This document shows positions 26,277 through 34,604 of a DNA stretch of 64,000 nucleotides, in pieces. Numbering within the stretch: position 1 is the stretch's first letter; each line of letters begins with the position of its first letter. The notes beneath the pieces were generated by a model. The model was not told the origin of the DNA. It saw nothing but the letters and a program-made list of their open reading frames with translations, and ran no database searches. The translations under genes were made by a program, and so were the position numbers. This DNA is from Akkermansiaceae bacterium UBA5689 (lineage in GTDB: Bacteria; Verrucomicrobiota; Verrucomicrobiia; Verrucomicrobiales; Akkermansiaceae), in the NCBI GenBank assembly GCA_002420305.1, contig DIHT01000064.1, forward strand, positions 71,418-135,417, given 5' to 3'.

Positions 26277-27785
26277 CTATACAATCCTCAGGTTTTCTAC
26301 CATCACGCAACGCCTGACCCGGGTAAACGTTTTGGGCGTTGTAATTCCCTCGCCTGTTGTAGTGGCAACCGAATAGCTTAGATACCCTTCGCCTCCCAGC
26401 CCGAGACCTGCAACACACGGGCCGTTCTTCACAAAAATCGTCGTGTCCATCTGACGCCCCATGTGAGTCATATGGCCCACGTTCGTTGAGTGAATAATCG
26501 CTGAATGACGGTAGCCATGCTCCGCAACCTTCGCTTGCTCCACTGCAGTCTCAAAGTCAGCCACCGGAACAATAGGAACCATTGGCATCATCTGCTCTTC
26601 TTGAACATAGGGGTGACTCTTATCCGCCTCCGCGAACAGCAACTCACAGCGATCACCGAAACTTGCACCAGCAGCTGCAGCGAGACGGGCCGGGCTGGCC
26701 CCGACGAAGTCGCGATTCACAACCGCGTGGGAGCATCCACCCCCATCATCTTTCTGGGTAAAGGCCACACCCGTTAACTTCTCCAGCTGCGTTCCGGTCA
26801 ACTTTCCAGCACCTGCACTTTCCAGCGATGCCATAAATTCCTTAAAAACCGAATCGACTACGAACACGGCCTTCTCCCCGATACAGAGAAGATTGTTATC
26901 AAAAGAAGCACCCTCGATCACGCTTTGGGCTGCTGCTGGGAGATCTGCGGTTTCATCCACCACTACGACGGGATTACCGGGACCTGCACAAATAGCCCTC
27001 TTTCCAGAAGTCATGGCCGCCTTAACGACAGCTGGTCCTCCGGTGATCACCATTATCGCGATCAGATCGTGTTTTGAGATCTGCTCAAAGGATTCCAGAG
27101 TTGGATTCTCAATAACGCAGATCAGGTTTTCGATCCCGAGCTCTTTTGCGATTGCACGGTTGTATTCCCGGGCAGCCAACGCTGCGCTTTTGGCCCCACC
27201 TGGATGAGGATTGAAGACCACCGCATTCCCCGCGGCGACCATGTTGATCACATTCCCGGTCAAGGTTGGAACAGAATGCGTCACCGGAAGAATGGCACCC
27301 ACCACTCCGAATGGGGCATATTCCTCAAGAGTAATCCCATTATCTCCACTTAGAGCATAGGGCTGGAGCCACTCGACGCCGGGCACCTTGTCCATAATCT
27401 CCAACTTTGCGACCTTGTGATCCAAGCGGCCGATTCCTGTTTCCTTTAATTCAAACCGGCCCCAGCTCTCCGTGTTTGCAGCACAGACACTCTTGACGAT
27501 CTCAATCACTTTGGAGCGCCCCTCCAACCCAAGATTCTTCAATTGGAGAAATGAGTCCTGAGCCGCATGAGCCGCAGTGTTTACACAATCAAAAACCCCA
27601 AAGTGTCCAGCGCCTGCTATTGGTCCAGAATGACAACCACAGTTGCCTCCTAGAGACAATGCATTCTGCGGGGCGGAGCCTGCCCCGGAAGCGGGAACTC
27701 CAGCTGAGCTGACCGGGCGCCCCAGATCCGCCATCACCTTCTCCACAACTCCTCGGAGCATGTCCTGGTCAATCTTGATACTCAT
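26277..27785 (-). CDS. CoA-acylating (lact)aldehyde dehydrogenase of the microcompartment (PduP-like)
   Basis: Oxidises L-lactaldehyde with NAD+ and CoA to lactyl-CoA inside the shell. 502 residues from the ATG at 27785, with GGAAAGGA as ribosome-binding site. The N-terminal helix IKIDQDMLRGVVEKVMADLG (about 3-22) plus a Gly/Ala/Pro linker to about residue 55 is a typical encapsulation peptide. The dehydrogenase domain follows with AAGNAVVFNPHPGGAKSA, the TGGP nucleotide region and catalytic Cys301 in FDNNLLCIGEK. An upstream in-frame TTG is less likely. Substrate is inferred from the aldolase context. Confidence 0.95.
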   Translation of the reverse strand: MSIKIDQDMLRGVVEKVMADLGRPVSSAGVPASGAGSAPQNALSLGGNCGCHSGPIAGAGHFGVFDCVNTAAHAAQDSFLQLKNLGLEGRSKVIEIVKSVCAANTESWGRFELKETGIGRLDHKVAKLEIMDKVPGVEWLQPYALSGDNGITLEEYAPFGVVGAILPVTHSVPTLTGNVINMVAAGNAVVFNPHPGGAKSAALAAREYNRAIAKELGIENLICVIENPTLESFEQISKHDLIAIMVITGGPAVVKAAMTSGKRAICAGPGNPVVVVDETADLPAAAQSVIEGASFDNNLLCIGEKAVFVVDSVFKEFMASLESAGAGKLTGTQLEKLTGVAFTQKDDGGGCSHAVVNRDFVGASPARLAAAAGASFGDRCELLFAEADKSHPYVQEEQMMPMVPIVPVADFETAVEQAKVAEHGYRHSAIIHSTNVGHMTHMGRQMDTTIFVKNGPCVAGLGLGGEGYLSYSVATTTGEGITTPKTFTRVRRCVMVENLRIV

Positions 27786-27814
27786 AGTGTTCCTTTCCAA
27801 ATTTTGAGCGAGGC

Positions 27815-28123
27815 CTATGACCCGTCATAGACTTTGCCTCCAAGAACATCGACGCTGTCGACGACCGCTACCACTGCCGCATCAACAGGAAGCTGCTTCA
27901 GCCCGCCTGCCTGCCTCGCGGAACTACCTTGGCAGAACATGACCATCGACCCTTCTCCTGCACCGACCGTGTCAACGGCCACAATGGTATTGGAACCATC
28001 GCGCAATTGCGTCGGATCGTCCTCGTCGACAAGCTTCGGACGAAGGATAAGGAGCTTCTGCCCCACCATACTCTCGTCTTTCTTGGTGGCCACAACGTGA
28101 CCAATGACCTCTGCGAGAAACAT
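27815..28123 (-). CDS. BMC vertex protein (EutN/CcmL family, BMC-P) 3
   Basis: 102 residues: MFLAEVIGHVVATKKDESMVGQKLL start, TIVAVDTVGAGEGSMVMFCQGSSAR core and DAAVVAVVDSVDV near the end. The VGAGEGxxVxxxxGSSAR pattern is highly characteristic of the family. It lies between the hexamer gene at 28143 and the aldehyde dehydrogenase. Confidence 0.96.
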   Translation of the reverse strand: MFLAEVIGHVVATKKDESMVGQKLLILRPKLVDEDDPTQLRDGSNTIVAVDTVGAGEGSMVMFCQGSSARQAGGLKQLPVDAAVVAVVDSVDVLGGKVYDGS

Positions 28124-28142
28124 TACTCTCAGGGATCCTTAC

Positions 28143-28442
28143 CTATTTCGACTTTGAAGCCGGCTTCTCACCCACAATCACGGGGTCAATTGCCTCGTCC
28201 GGACGAGCTATCACGTGCGCGGTGACAACCTCGCCAAGACTAGCCGCAGTATCAGCACCTGCATCAATTGCAGCTTTTACTGCGGCCACATCGCCAGTTA
28301 CTACCGCATTACAAAGGCCACTGCCTATGCTCCTCATTGGTCCTGTTAACTCGACGCTCGCAGCCTTAAGAGCCGCGTCTACGCCACTGACGAGACAACA
28401 CAGACCGCGTGTCTCGAGAAGTCCTACTGCTTGTTTTCCCAT
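28143..28442 (-). CDS. BMC shell hexamer protein (BMC-H, PduA/CcmK type) 1
   Basis: 99 residues of the BMC domain: KQAVGLLETRG start, DAALKAASV helix, pore loop RSIGSGL, VVTGDVAAVKAAIDAGADTAA and the VIARPDEAID end. Hexamers tile the shell facets and their central pore (here SIGSG) lets metabolites pass. It has a Lys/Ser-rich C-terminal extension absent from the two sister hexamers. Upstream is AT-rich without a clear ribosome-binding site. Confidence 0.96.
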   Translation of the reverse strand: MGKQAVGLLETRGLCCLVSGVDAALKAASVELTGPMRSIGSGLCNAVVTGDVAAVKAAIDAGADTAASLGEVVTAHVIARPDEAIDPVIVGEKPASKSK

Positions 28443-28456
28443 TGTTCTATTGTTGT

Positions 28457-29635
28457 TTAATTTAAATTCGTAACTTTCTGATAAACCTCTCTTGCAAGAA
28501 CCAGCTCCTCATTAGCTGGTATCACTAAAATCTGGACTGGCGATTCCTCCCTGCTGACCTTGGCTTCGCCACCACCAGCGGTTTTATTCCTTTCTGCATC
28601 GAGCATTATTCCCAATCCTTCCAAACCCTCGCAGACAGCAGCTCTGAGCCATGGGTTATTCTCCCCGATACCGGCGGTAAAAACGAAGGCGTCAAGCCCT
28701 CCCAACTCGAAAAGCATTGAAGAGGCCCATCGCCGGACCTCATAGACAAAGAGCTCAACCGCAATTTGAGCCTCGGCGTTCCCTTCGAGCGCAGCTGAAC
28801 GAACATCGCGCATATCGTTCCCAACACCAGAAACCCCTAGCAAGCCGCTCTCTGAAGAGAGCTGCTGAGACGCCTCCTCGATTGTGAGACCAAGCGCCTT
28901 TGCCGCATAGGGCAAAGCACCCGCATCAAGATCACCCACTCTGTTATTCTGCGGCACACCGCTCTGAGGGGAGAACCCCATGCTCGTGCCGATCGCCACC
29001 CCATTTCGGATACCTGTAACCGAGCTACTTCCGCCGAGGTGACAGGATATCACGCGAAGGGGACGCTCCAACTTTTGAGGCCCTTCCTGATACAGCCCGC
29101 GAACCAGCTTCGCGACGTCGGGACGTCCCAGCATCTCAGCAGACCTCTCGGCAATGAATTTATGACTCGCTCCATGAAAGCCATGCCGTCTGACACCCAC
29201 ATCATACCATGCTTGGGGAATGGCATATCGTCGCCCTGCCTCTGGCACCCACTGGTAAAATGCAGTCTCAAAAAGAGCAATCCTACGGGCTTCGGGAAGA
29301 ATTTCCCGGAACTGCCTGATCCCATCCGCATAGGCAGGATTATGCGCCGGCGCAACGTCGGCAAAACCCTCAAGAGCTTCGATCACCTCGTCACCGGCCT
29401 CCACACACCCACTTAAATTTCTACCGAGCACGGTTTTAAATCCCACCGCTTCAATCTCGCCCGGGGATGTGACTCCATCGTTTTCCAGGGATACGAGCGC
29501 ATCACGAATGGCCTCCCCATGATCAGAGATACGTTCATACCCACCCTCTGCCAACTGACTCTCCTCATCCTCACCCATTTCAAACAGGCGGAATTTGAAA
29601 GACGTTGAGCCAAGGTTGGCTACGAGAATCTTCAC
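28457..29635 (-). CDS. ackA: Acetate/propionate kinase family protein (AckA-like), microcompartment associated
   Basis: 392 residues. Converts acyl-phosphate (here probably lactyl-phosphate) and ADP to acid and ATP. Seen: NLGSTSFKFRLF (family NxGSSSxK), HGFHGASHKF, HLGGSSSVTGI, TSMGFSPQSG with NNRVGDLDAG in place of the usual TRSGDID, and TAGIGENNPWLR. The changes around the substrate loop distinguish it from housekeeping acetate kinase. It starts at GTG without a clear ribosome-binding site. No encapsulation peptide is obvious, so it may act outside the shell or at its surface. Confidence 0.92.
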   Translation of the reverse strand: MKILVANLGSTSFKFRLFEMGEDEESQLAEGGYERISDHGEAIRDALVSLENDGVTSPGEIEAVGFKTVLGRNLSGCVEAGDEVIEALEGFADVAPAHNPAYADGIRQFREILPEARRIALFETAFYQWVPEAGRRYAIPQAWYDVGVRRHGFHGASHKFIAERSAEMLGRPDVAKLVRGLYQEGPQKLERPLRVISCHLGGSSSVTGIRNGVAIGTSMGFSPQSGVPQNNRVGDLDAGALPYAAKALGLTIEEASQQLSSESGLLGVSGVGNDMRDVRSAALEGNAEAQIAVELFVYEVRRWASSMLFELGGLDAFVFTAGIGENNPWLRAAVCEGLEGLGIMLDAERNKTAGGGEAKVSREESPVQILVIPANEELVLAREVYQKVTNLN

Positions 29636-29659
29636 GTTGATTTCGGGGGAGAACCGAGA

Positions 29660-29932
29660 TTAGATTTCAACCAATTTCGAGAGATCCTCGTGAGGGCGAG
29701 GGATCACCTGGGTAGAGGCAACCTCACCTACCTGCGAGGCCGCCTCCGCACCGGCATCTACCGCCGCCTTCACTGCTGCGACATCACCAGCGTAAAACCC
29801 GGTAACGAGGCCGGCGCCAATCTTTGTCCATCCCAGCATCGAGACATCTGCTGCCTTCAGGGCGGCATCGGAGGCCTCGATTATTGAGACCAGGCCCCGC
29901 GTTTCTATAATTCCTACTGCTTGTTTAGCCAT
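29660..29932 (-). CDS. BMC shell hexamer protein (BMC-H) 2
   Basis: 90 residues: KQAVGIIETRGL start, DAALKAADV helix, pore loop TKIGAGL, YAGDVAAVKAAVDAGAEAA and VIPRPHEDLSKL end. The basic pore-loop lysine differs from the Ser in the other two hexamers, which suggests a different permeability. It lies between ackA and the third hexamer gene, 18 bp from the latter. Confidence 0.96.
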   Translation of the reverse strand: MAKQAVGIIETRGLVSIIEASDAALKAADVSMLGWTKIGAGLVTGFYAGDVAAVKAAVDAGAEAASQVGEVASTQVIPRPHEDLSKLVEI

Positions 29933-29950
29933 GATTTCGGAGGTTTTTGG

Positions 29951-30223
29951 TTATGAGAGATCAAAACGTTTCAGAAGGTCTTCATGAGGTCTGGGAATCA
30001 CGTGAGAGCTAATCAACTCTCCCACCTTGTCAGCAGCTTCGGCTCCAGCGTCGACTGCCGCCTTTACGCTCCCAACATCTCCCTGCACGATCGTGGTCAG
30101 GAATCCTGCTCCGATGGAGATCTGCTTGATGAAGCTGACATCAGCAGCTTTTACCATAGCGTCAGCGGCCTCTACGTTGCCGGCGTATCCTTTTGTTTCA
30201 ACTAGTCCGAGAGCTTGTCTCAT
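29951..30223 (-). CDS. BMC shell hexamer protein (BMC-H) 3
   Basis: 90 residues: RQALGLVETKGYAG start, DAMVKAADV helix, pore loop ISIGAGF, VQGDVGSVKAAVDAGAEAAD and VIPRPHEDLLKRF end. An AAAGGA ribosome-binding site precedes its ATG. Its C-terminus closely resembles that of the neighbouring hexamer, so the two are probably tandem duplicates that diverged at the pore. Confidence 0.96.
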   Translation of the reverse strand: MRQALGLVETKGYAGNVEAADAMVKAADVSFIKQISIGAGFLTTIVQGDVGSVKAAVDAGAEAADKVGELISSHVIPRPHEDLLKRFDLS

Positions 30224-30262
30224 ATTCTTATCCTTTGGTTGTTTGGTTCATCATTTCGCGAG

Positions 30263-30937
30263 CTACTTGATAAGCTCACAGTAAGTATCTGTCTGCAGCC
30301 CGCAGGCATTCCCTTCATCGGTGTCAATATGCACCTCGAGATTGAAGCTGGAATCCACTCGGACAACCACGTTCTCAAAAGTCACCGGGCAAGAGCCATG
30401 CACTCTCATCTTCATCGTGTCCTTATGGCTCACATCATAGTAAGCAGCATCTTCCGGACTCATGTGCACATGGGGCGCTGCGCGGATCACACCCTCAGGC
30501 ATCTCGAAAAAACCCTTGGGACCCATAAGCATGCATCCGGGGCTCCCTTGGATATCCCCTGAAAGACGTAGAGGAATATCAAAGCCAAGAGCGATGGCAT
30601 CCGTGTAGGCCAATTCAATCTGATTAAACTCTCGGCAGGGACCAAGAATCCTGAGATTAGAGATGACACGACTCCTTGGTCCAACAAGAGTGACCGTCTC
30701 TTTCGCTGCGAAGGCACCGGTCTGGTAAAGACCCTTCATCGGGGTCAACTCGTAGCCAGGCCCAAAAAGCTCCTCCACCGCCCGCGGCGACAAATGGCAA
30801 TGTCTCGCGCTGACGTTAACAACCAAACCATTCGGAGCGGACGCAGAGCTTGGGAGGGCCACTCCGAGTTTCGCGTAGACCTGCTCGCGAACCATATGCT
30901 CAACGACTGCCCGGGGAATATTGGAATCAACTGGCAT
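30263..30937 (-). CDS. pduL: Phosphate acyltransferase PduL (microcompartment phosphotransacylase)
   Basis: 224 residues. Recycles CoA inside the shell by exchanging CoA for phosphate on the acyl product. Two zinc-site clusters are visible: H46/H48 in SARHCHLSP and H156/H158 in APHVHMSPEDA, with a further H203 in EVHIDTDEG. The N-terminal helix (about 6-25, IPRAVVEHMVREQVYAKLG) is a probable encapsulation peptide. It is the first gene of the shell operon and is divergent from the DeoR regulator gene. Confidence 0.95.
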   Translation of the reverse strand: MPVDSNIPRAVVEHMVREQVYAKLGVALPSSASAPNGLVVNVSARHCHLSPRAVEELFGPGYELTPMKGLYQTGAFAAKETVTLVGPRSRVISNLRILGPCREFNQIELAYTDAIALGFDIPLRLSGDIQGSPGCMLMGPKGFFEMPEGVIRAAPHVHMSPEDAAYYDVSHKDTMKMRVHGSCPVTFENVVVRVDSSFNLEVHIDTDEGNACGLQTDTYCELIK

Positions 30938-30973
30938 TTTCCAGAAATCAGCACGGGTATGCTTGGGTTTTCT

Positions 30974-30985
30974 TGACTAGTCAAT
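30974..30985. promoter_or_regulatory. Perfect palindrome, candidate DeoR operator for the microcompartment operon
   Basis: TTGACTAGTCAA, a perfect 12-bp palindrome, sits in the 112-bp gap between pduL (minus) and the deoR-type gene (plus), 37 bp from the pduL start. Each half contains TTGACT, close to the -35 consensus TTGACA, so a bound repressor would block both promoters. On the plus strand a GATATT -10-like hexamer follows at 30997-31002 with 17-bp spacing. On the minus strand the -10 is less clear. Confidence 0.55.
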
Positions 30986-31049
30986 CACTTTCCAAGATAT
31001 TCCCAATTCAAACACAGATTTTACCAATTTTACTCAAGCCCCAATTCTG

Positions 31050-31808
31050 ATGTTACCCATTGAACGCCAATCTTTTATCATCTCCAAGCTCTCGGAGGAG
31101 GAATCTGTGAGAACAACGGATCTCGCGATTACACTCGAAGTCACGGACGAGACCGTGCGTAAAGACCTCGAAAACCTAGAGCAAAGGGGTGAGCTCCTCC
31201 GCATCCACGGAGGGGCGGTTCGCCCCAATCAAAGCCGGGTTGAACTCGCTCTCAACGAGCGCAAGCAAGTGAATCGAGAGGCAAAGACCGCCATTGCCCG
31301 TCTTGCGGCAAAGCAGATCGAACCTAATGACACGATCTTTATTGATGCCTCTTCTACTGCTCTCACCCTTGTTGAACATCTCCCGGGATTCCACCTGACT
31401 GTCCTAACCAATGCTCATAATGTAATTACTGCCCTAGCGGATCGAGAGGGAATCGATATCGTCTGCACCGGAGGGATCTACGAGCCGCGATCCCGCTCCT
31501 ACATAGGCCTGCCCGCAGAGTCCACTATGCGTAAGCACAATATTCACAAGATGTTCTTCTCCTGTAATGGGATTCACCTCGAACGGGGAATCTCTGAGAC
31601 CAACTCCCGGCAGGCGTCCTTCAAGGAGCGAGTGATCGAATGTTCGGAGAATGTCTACTGCCTTGCCGACTCCACCAAGATTGGACTCAAGTCGTCTTTC
31701 TTCTTCGCTGAAATCTCTGATCTTACTACTGTCGTAACCAATGAGGACAGCGATCCGGGATTCATTGCCGCTCTTACCAATCGGAAGATTGAAGTGTTGA
31801 AAGCCTGA
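31050..31808 (+). CDS. DeoR family transcriptional regulator
   Basis: 252 residues. N-terminal DeoR helix-turn-helix (about 1-57: IERQSFIISKLSEE, TDETVRKDLENLEQRGELLRIHGGAV) followed by the DeoRC sugar-phosphate sensor domain (DTIFIDASSTALTLVEHL, VCTGGIYEPRSRSYIG, LADSTKIG). It probably represses the divergent shell operon and itself, with a phosphorylated deoxysugar or DHAP-like intermediate as inducer. That is inference from family and position. It is followed by rhamnulokinase on the same strand after 136 bp. Confidence 0.94.
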   Translation: MLPIERQSFIISKLSEEESVRTTDLAITLEVTDETVRKDLENLEQRGELLRIHGGAVRPNQSRVELALNERKQVNREAKTAIARLAAKQIEPNDTIFIDASSTALTLVEHLPGFHLTVLTNAHNVITALADREGIDIVCTGGIYEPRSRSYIGLPAESTMRKHNIHKMFFSCNGIHLERGISETNSRQASFKERVIECSENVYCLADSTKIGLKSSFFFAEISDLTTVVTNEDSDPGFIAALTNRKIEVLKA

Positions 31809-31944
31809 TGGAGACCCTGCTACGGTGTTGCCCCACTTAACCTCGCTTCCGCTTCGAAAACGTATTTTTAATCCTGTTCGTTGGCCGGTATGTTTTACCT
31901 GCTGAGGTTCTAAGAAGCACAGATCTTACCCCCTCGCTAAAGCC

Positions 31945-33411
31945 ATGAACGATAAGGTGTACCTCGCGATTGACCTTGGAGCGGGTAGTGGACGTCTCTT
32001 GGCGGGTCGAACCGACCTGAAAAATCTAGACCTCGAAGAAGTCCATCGGTTCGAGAATCCCGGGACCAATTTGCCGGGCGGGTTGGTTTGGAATGTCGTG
32101 GGCCTTTACCGGGAAATCCTTCACGGCCTCAAATTGGCGGTCGCGAGATATGGCGAGAGGATTCAATCTCTTGGAATTGATACCTGGGGAGTGGATTTCG
32201 CTCTCCTGGACGCTCAGGGGCGCCTCCTTGGGCTGCCCCATCAATATCGGGATTCCCGCACTGACGGGATGGAGGAGGAATGTGAGCGCCGCTACGGGAA
32301 CGCCAAAATGTATCAAGAGACGGGAATCATGCCCTTCTTCCTCAATTCCTCCCATCAGCTTCTCGGCGAAGCAGTGAGGGATGGTGCCGCTCTCTTGAAT
32401 GCTTCCCATTTTGTCATGATTCCCGACCTTCTCGCTTATTGGCTCACGGGTCGGATCTCTGTAGAGCGCACAAACGCCTCCACCACCCAGCTCTTTTCTC
32501 CGATCACCAAGGATTGGGCGTGGGACGTGATTGACGGACTGGGACTTCCTCGAAAGATATTTGGTGAAGTCGTCGAGCCCGGCACACCTCTAGGCAACCT
32601 TCGGGAGGTCGTCGCGACCAACCTCGGCGGGGATTTTCCTGTGATTGCAACCACTACTCATGACACAGGTGCTGCGGTCACCGGCATTCCGGGAGACGGC
32701 GACTATGCCTTTATCTCCTCGGGCACGTGGTCAATTATTGGAACCGAGCTTAGCGATCCTATTCTCACCGAGGAAGCTTTCCGTGCCGGATGGGCAAACG
32801 AGCAAGGTGTGGAAAACACCACGCGTTTCCTTCGTAATATTTCTGGGGCATGGCTCTTTCAGGAGTGCGTACGTCAATGGCGCTCTGAAGGTGATGAATC
32901 ATCCTACGCGGAGCTGGATGAGCTCGCGGAAAACGCCCCGGCCTTCGGATCACTTGTGGATCCGGACCACGATGCACTTAAAGCACCCGGCGGCATGCCT
33001 GAAAGAATTCAGACACTCTGTCGAGACACCGGCCAGAAGCCCCCCAGCGGGAAAGGCGAGATACTCAGACTGGTGGCGGAAAGCGTTGCCTTCAAGCACC
33101 GGGTGAGATTCGACCAACTACGAGAAATTACTGGCAAGAACCTGAGCCGAATTCACATGGGAGGAGGCGGCATTAAAAACGAGCTCCTTGCTCAATCTAT
33201 CGCTACGTGCTGTGGAGTTCCTGTCCACGCAGGCCCCATTGAGGCTACCGCATGTGGAAATTTGATAACCCAGATGGTTGCCACAGGTGACCTCCCCGAC
33301 ATTGCCGCGGGAAGAGAGCTTATCAGGCAATCCATTCCTCTGAAGATCTTCTCTCCATCCGATCCAACTCCCTGGGAGAATAACCTCCAGCGATTTGAGA
33401 GCCTCCTTTAA
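31945..33411 (+). CDS. rhaB: Rhamnulokinase
   Basis: 488 residues, FGGY kinase family, phosphorylating L-rhamnulose at C1 to feed the aldolase. Seen: phosphate-1 motif LAIDLGAGSGR, SLGIDTWGVDFALLD, HDTGAAVTG (catalytic region), SSGTWSIIG, IHMGGGGIKN (adenosine site) and EATACGNLITQ. These are rhamnulokinase-like rather than xylulo- or glycerol-kinase-like. Its placement beside the shell operon identifies L-rhamnose as a substrate. No rhamnose isomerase, mutarotase or transporter is in the window. Confidence 0.93.
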   Translation: MNDKVYLAIDLGAGSGRLLAGRTDLKNLDLEEVHRFENPGTNLPGGLVWNVVGLYREILHGLKLAVARYGERIQSLGIDTWGVDFALLDAQGRLLGLPHQYRDSRTDGMEEECERRYGNAKMYQETGIMPFFLNSSHQLLGEAVRDGAALLNASHFVMIPDLLAYWLTGRISVERTNASTTQLFSPITKDWAWDVIDGLGLPRKIFGEVVEPGTPLGNLREVVATNLGGDFPVIATTTHDTGAAVTGIPGDGDYAFISSGTWSIIGTELSDPILTEEAFRAGWANEQGVENTTRFLRNISGAWLFQECVRQWRSEGDESSYAELDELAENAPAFGSLVDPDHDALKAPGGMPERIQTLCRDTGQKPPSGKGEILRLVAESVAFKHRVRFDQLREITGKNLSRIHMGGGGIKNELLAQSIATCCGVPVHAGPIEATACGNLITQMVATGDLPDIAAGRELIRQSIPLKIFSPSDPTPWENNLQRFESLL

Positions 33412-33428
33412 AATCAAAGCTGCGTCCT

Positions 33429-34568
33429 ATGCCCATTAACTCAAGACACCCCTCCATCGAACATCTTCGGGACAAGGCCCGGCGCCGCATGCCGGGCTTC
33501 GCCTTTGACTATCTTGAGGGTGGTTGTAATTCCAATATCAACCTGCAACGCAACACCGAGGAGATCCGCGATATCCGTCTGCAGCCCTATTATATTCGGG
33601 ATTACGCGGGATCTGATCTTCGCACCGAGCTCTTCGGTCAGACTTATGACGCACCCTTCGGCATCGCTCCCATTGGCCTTCAAGGCCTGATGTGGCCTCG
33701 CTCCACCGAGATTCTAGCCAAGGCCGCAACGGAACATAACATTCCATTTATTCTCAGCACTGTTGGCACTGCCAGTATCGAGGAGGTCTCTGAAATTACA
33801 GGGGGCAAAGCATGGTTCCAGCTCTATCACCCGGCAGAAGACGAGCTGAGAGATAAGATTCTTGCAAGGGCCAGCGCTGCGGGCTGCCCCGTTCTCGTCA
33901 TTCTCGCTGACACTCCGACATTCGGGTATCGCCCCAAGGAAATCCGTAATGGTCTTTCTATTCCTCCTCGAATGACCCCGAGGAACGTCATTCAGATGAT
34001 GCTGCACCCCACTTGGTCTTTTTCACAGCTAGCCGCAGGAGTGCCCAAATTCAAAACAATGACTCCCTACATTCCCAAGGGTCTCAGCATGAAGCATCTC
34101 GGTCTCTTTATGAACAAGACCTTCTCGGGCAGATTGAACGAGGACCGCATTAAGGCTATCCGGGATCGCTGGAATGGAAAACTCGTCGTCAAGGGTATCG
34201 TCAACGAGGAGGATTGCGAAAAAGTTCACCGTTTAGGGGCGGACGGAATTATCGCATCGAATCACGGTGGAAGGCAACTCGACGCCGGACAATCGACCAT
34301 CAGGCCGATTCCTTCGCTCGCCGAATCCTACGGAGACAAGCTCACCGTCATGATCGACAGTGGCTTACGAGGAGGGCCGGATATTGCATGCTCTCTGGCA
34401 AGTGGCGCTCGTTTCACCTTTCTTGGGCGTTCCTTCATGTATGGCGTCGGCGCGCTCGGTCGTTCGGGTGGCGATCACACCATCTCCATGATTAAGCGGC
34501 AGCTCCAACAGGTTATGGAACAACTGGCCTGCGAGCGGGTTACTGATTTTCCCAATCACCTTGTCTGA
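33429..34568 (+). CDS. lldD: FMN-dependent alpha-hydroxy acid dehydrogenase, probable L-lactate dehydrogenase
   Basis: 379 residues of the FMN-dependent L-2-hydroxyacid oxidase/dehydrogenase family. Seen: GFAFDYLEGG, FGIAPIGLQGLMWP, LADTPT, the catalytic His279 in SNHGGRQLDAG, and the FMN-phosphate site DSGLRGGPD...FLGRSFMYG. It would oxidise L-lactate released by the microcompartment pathway to pyruvate, passing electrons to the membrane. Glycolate or another 2-hydroxyacid is possible by sequence; the lactate call rests on context. It starts 17 bp after rhaB. Confidence 0.85.
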   Translation: MPINSRHPSIEHLRDKARRRMPGFAFDYLEGGCNSNINLQRNTEEIRDIRLQPYYIRDYAGSDLRTELFGQTYDAPFGIAPIGLQGLMWPRSTEILAKAATEHNIPFILSTVGTASIEEVSEITGGKAWFQLYHPAEDELRDKILARASAAGCPVLVILADTPTFGYRPKEIRNGLSIPPRMTPRNVIQMMLHPTWSFSQLAAGVPKFKTMTPYIPKGLSMKHLGLFMNKTFSGRLNEDRIKAIRDRWNGKLVVKGIVNEEDCEKVHRLGADGIIASNHGGRQLDAGQSTIRPIPSLAESYGDKLTVMIDSGLRGGPDIACSLASGARFTFLGRSFMYGVGALGRSGGDHTISMIKRQLQQVMEQLACERVTDFPNHLV

Positions 34569-34604
34569 CAAGGGGCACTGAGCCCTCCCCACCTGTGGAG
34601 AGAT

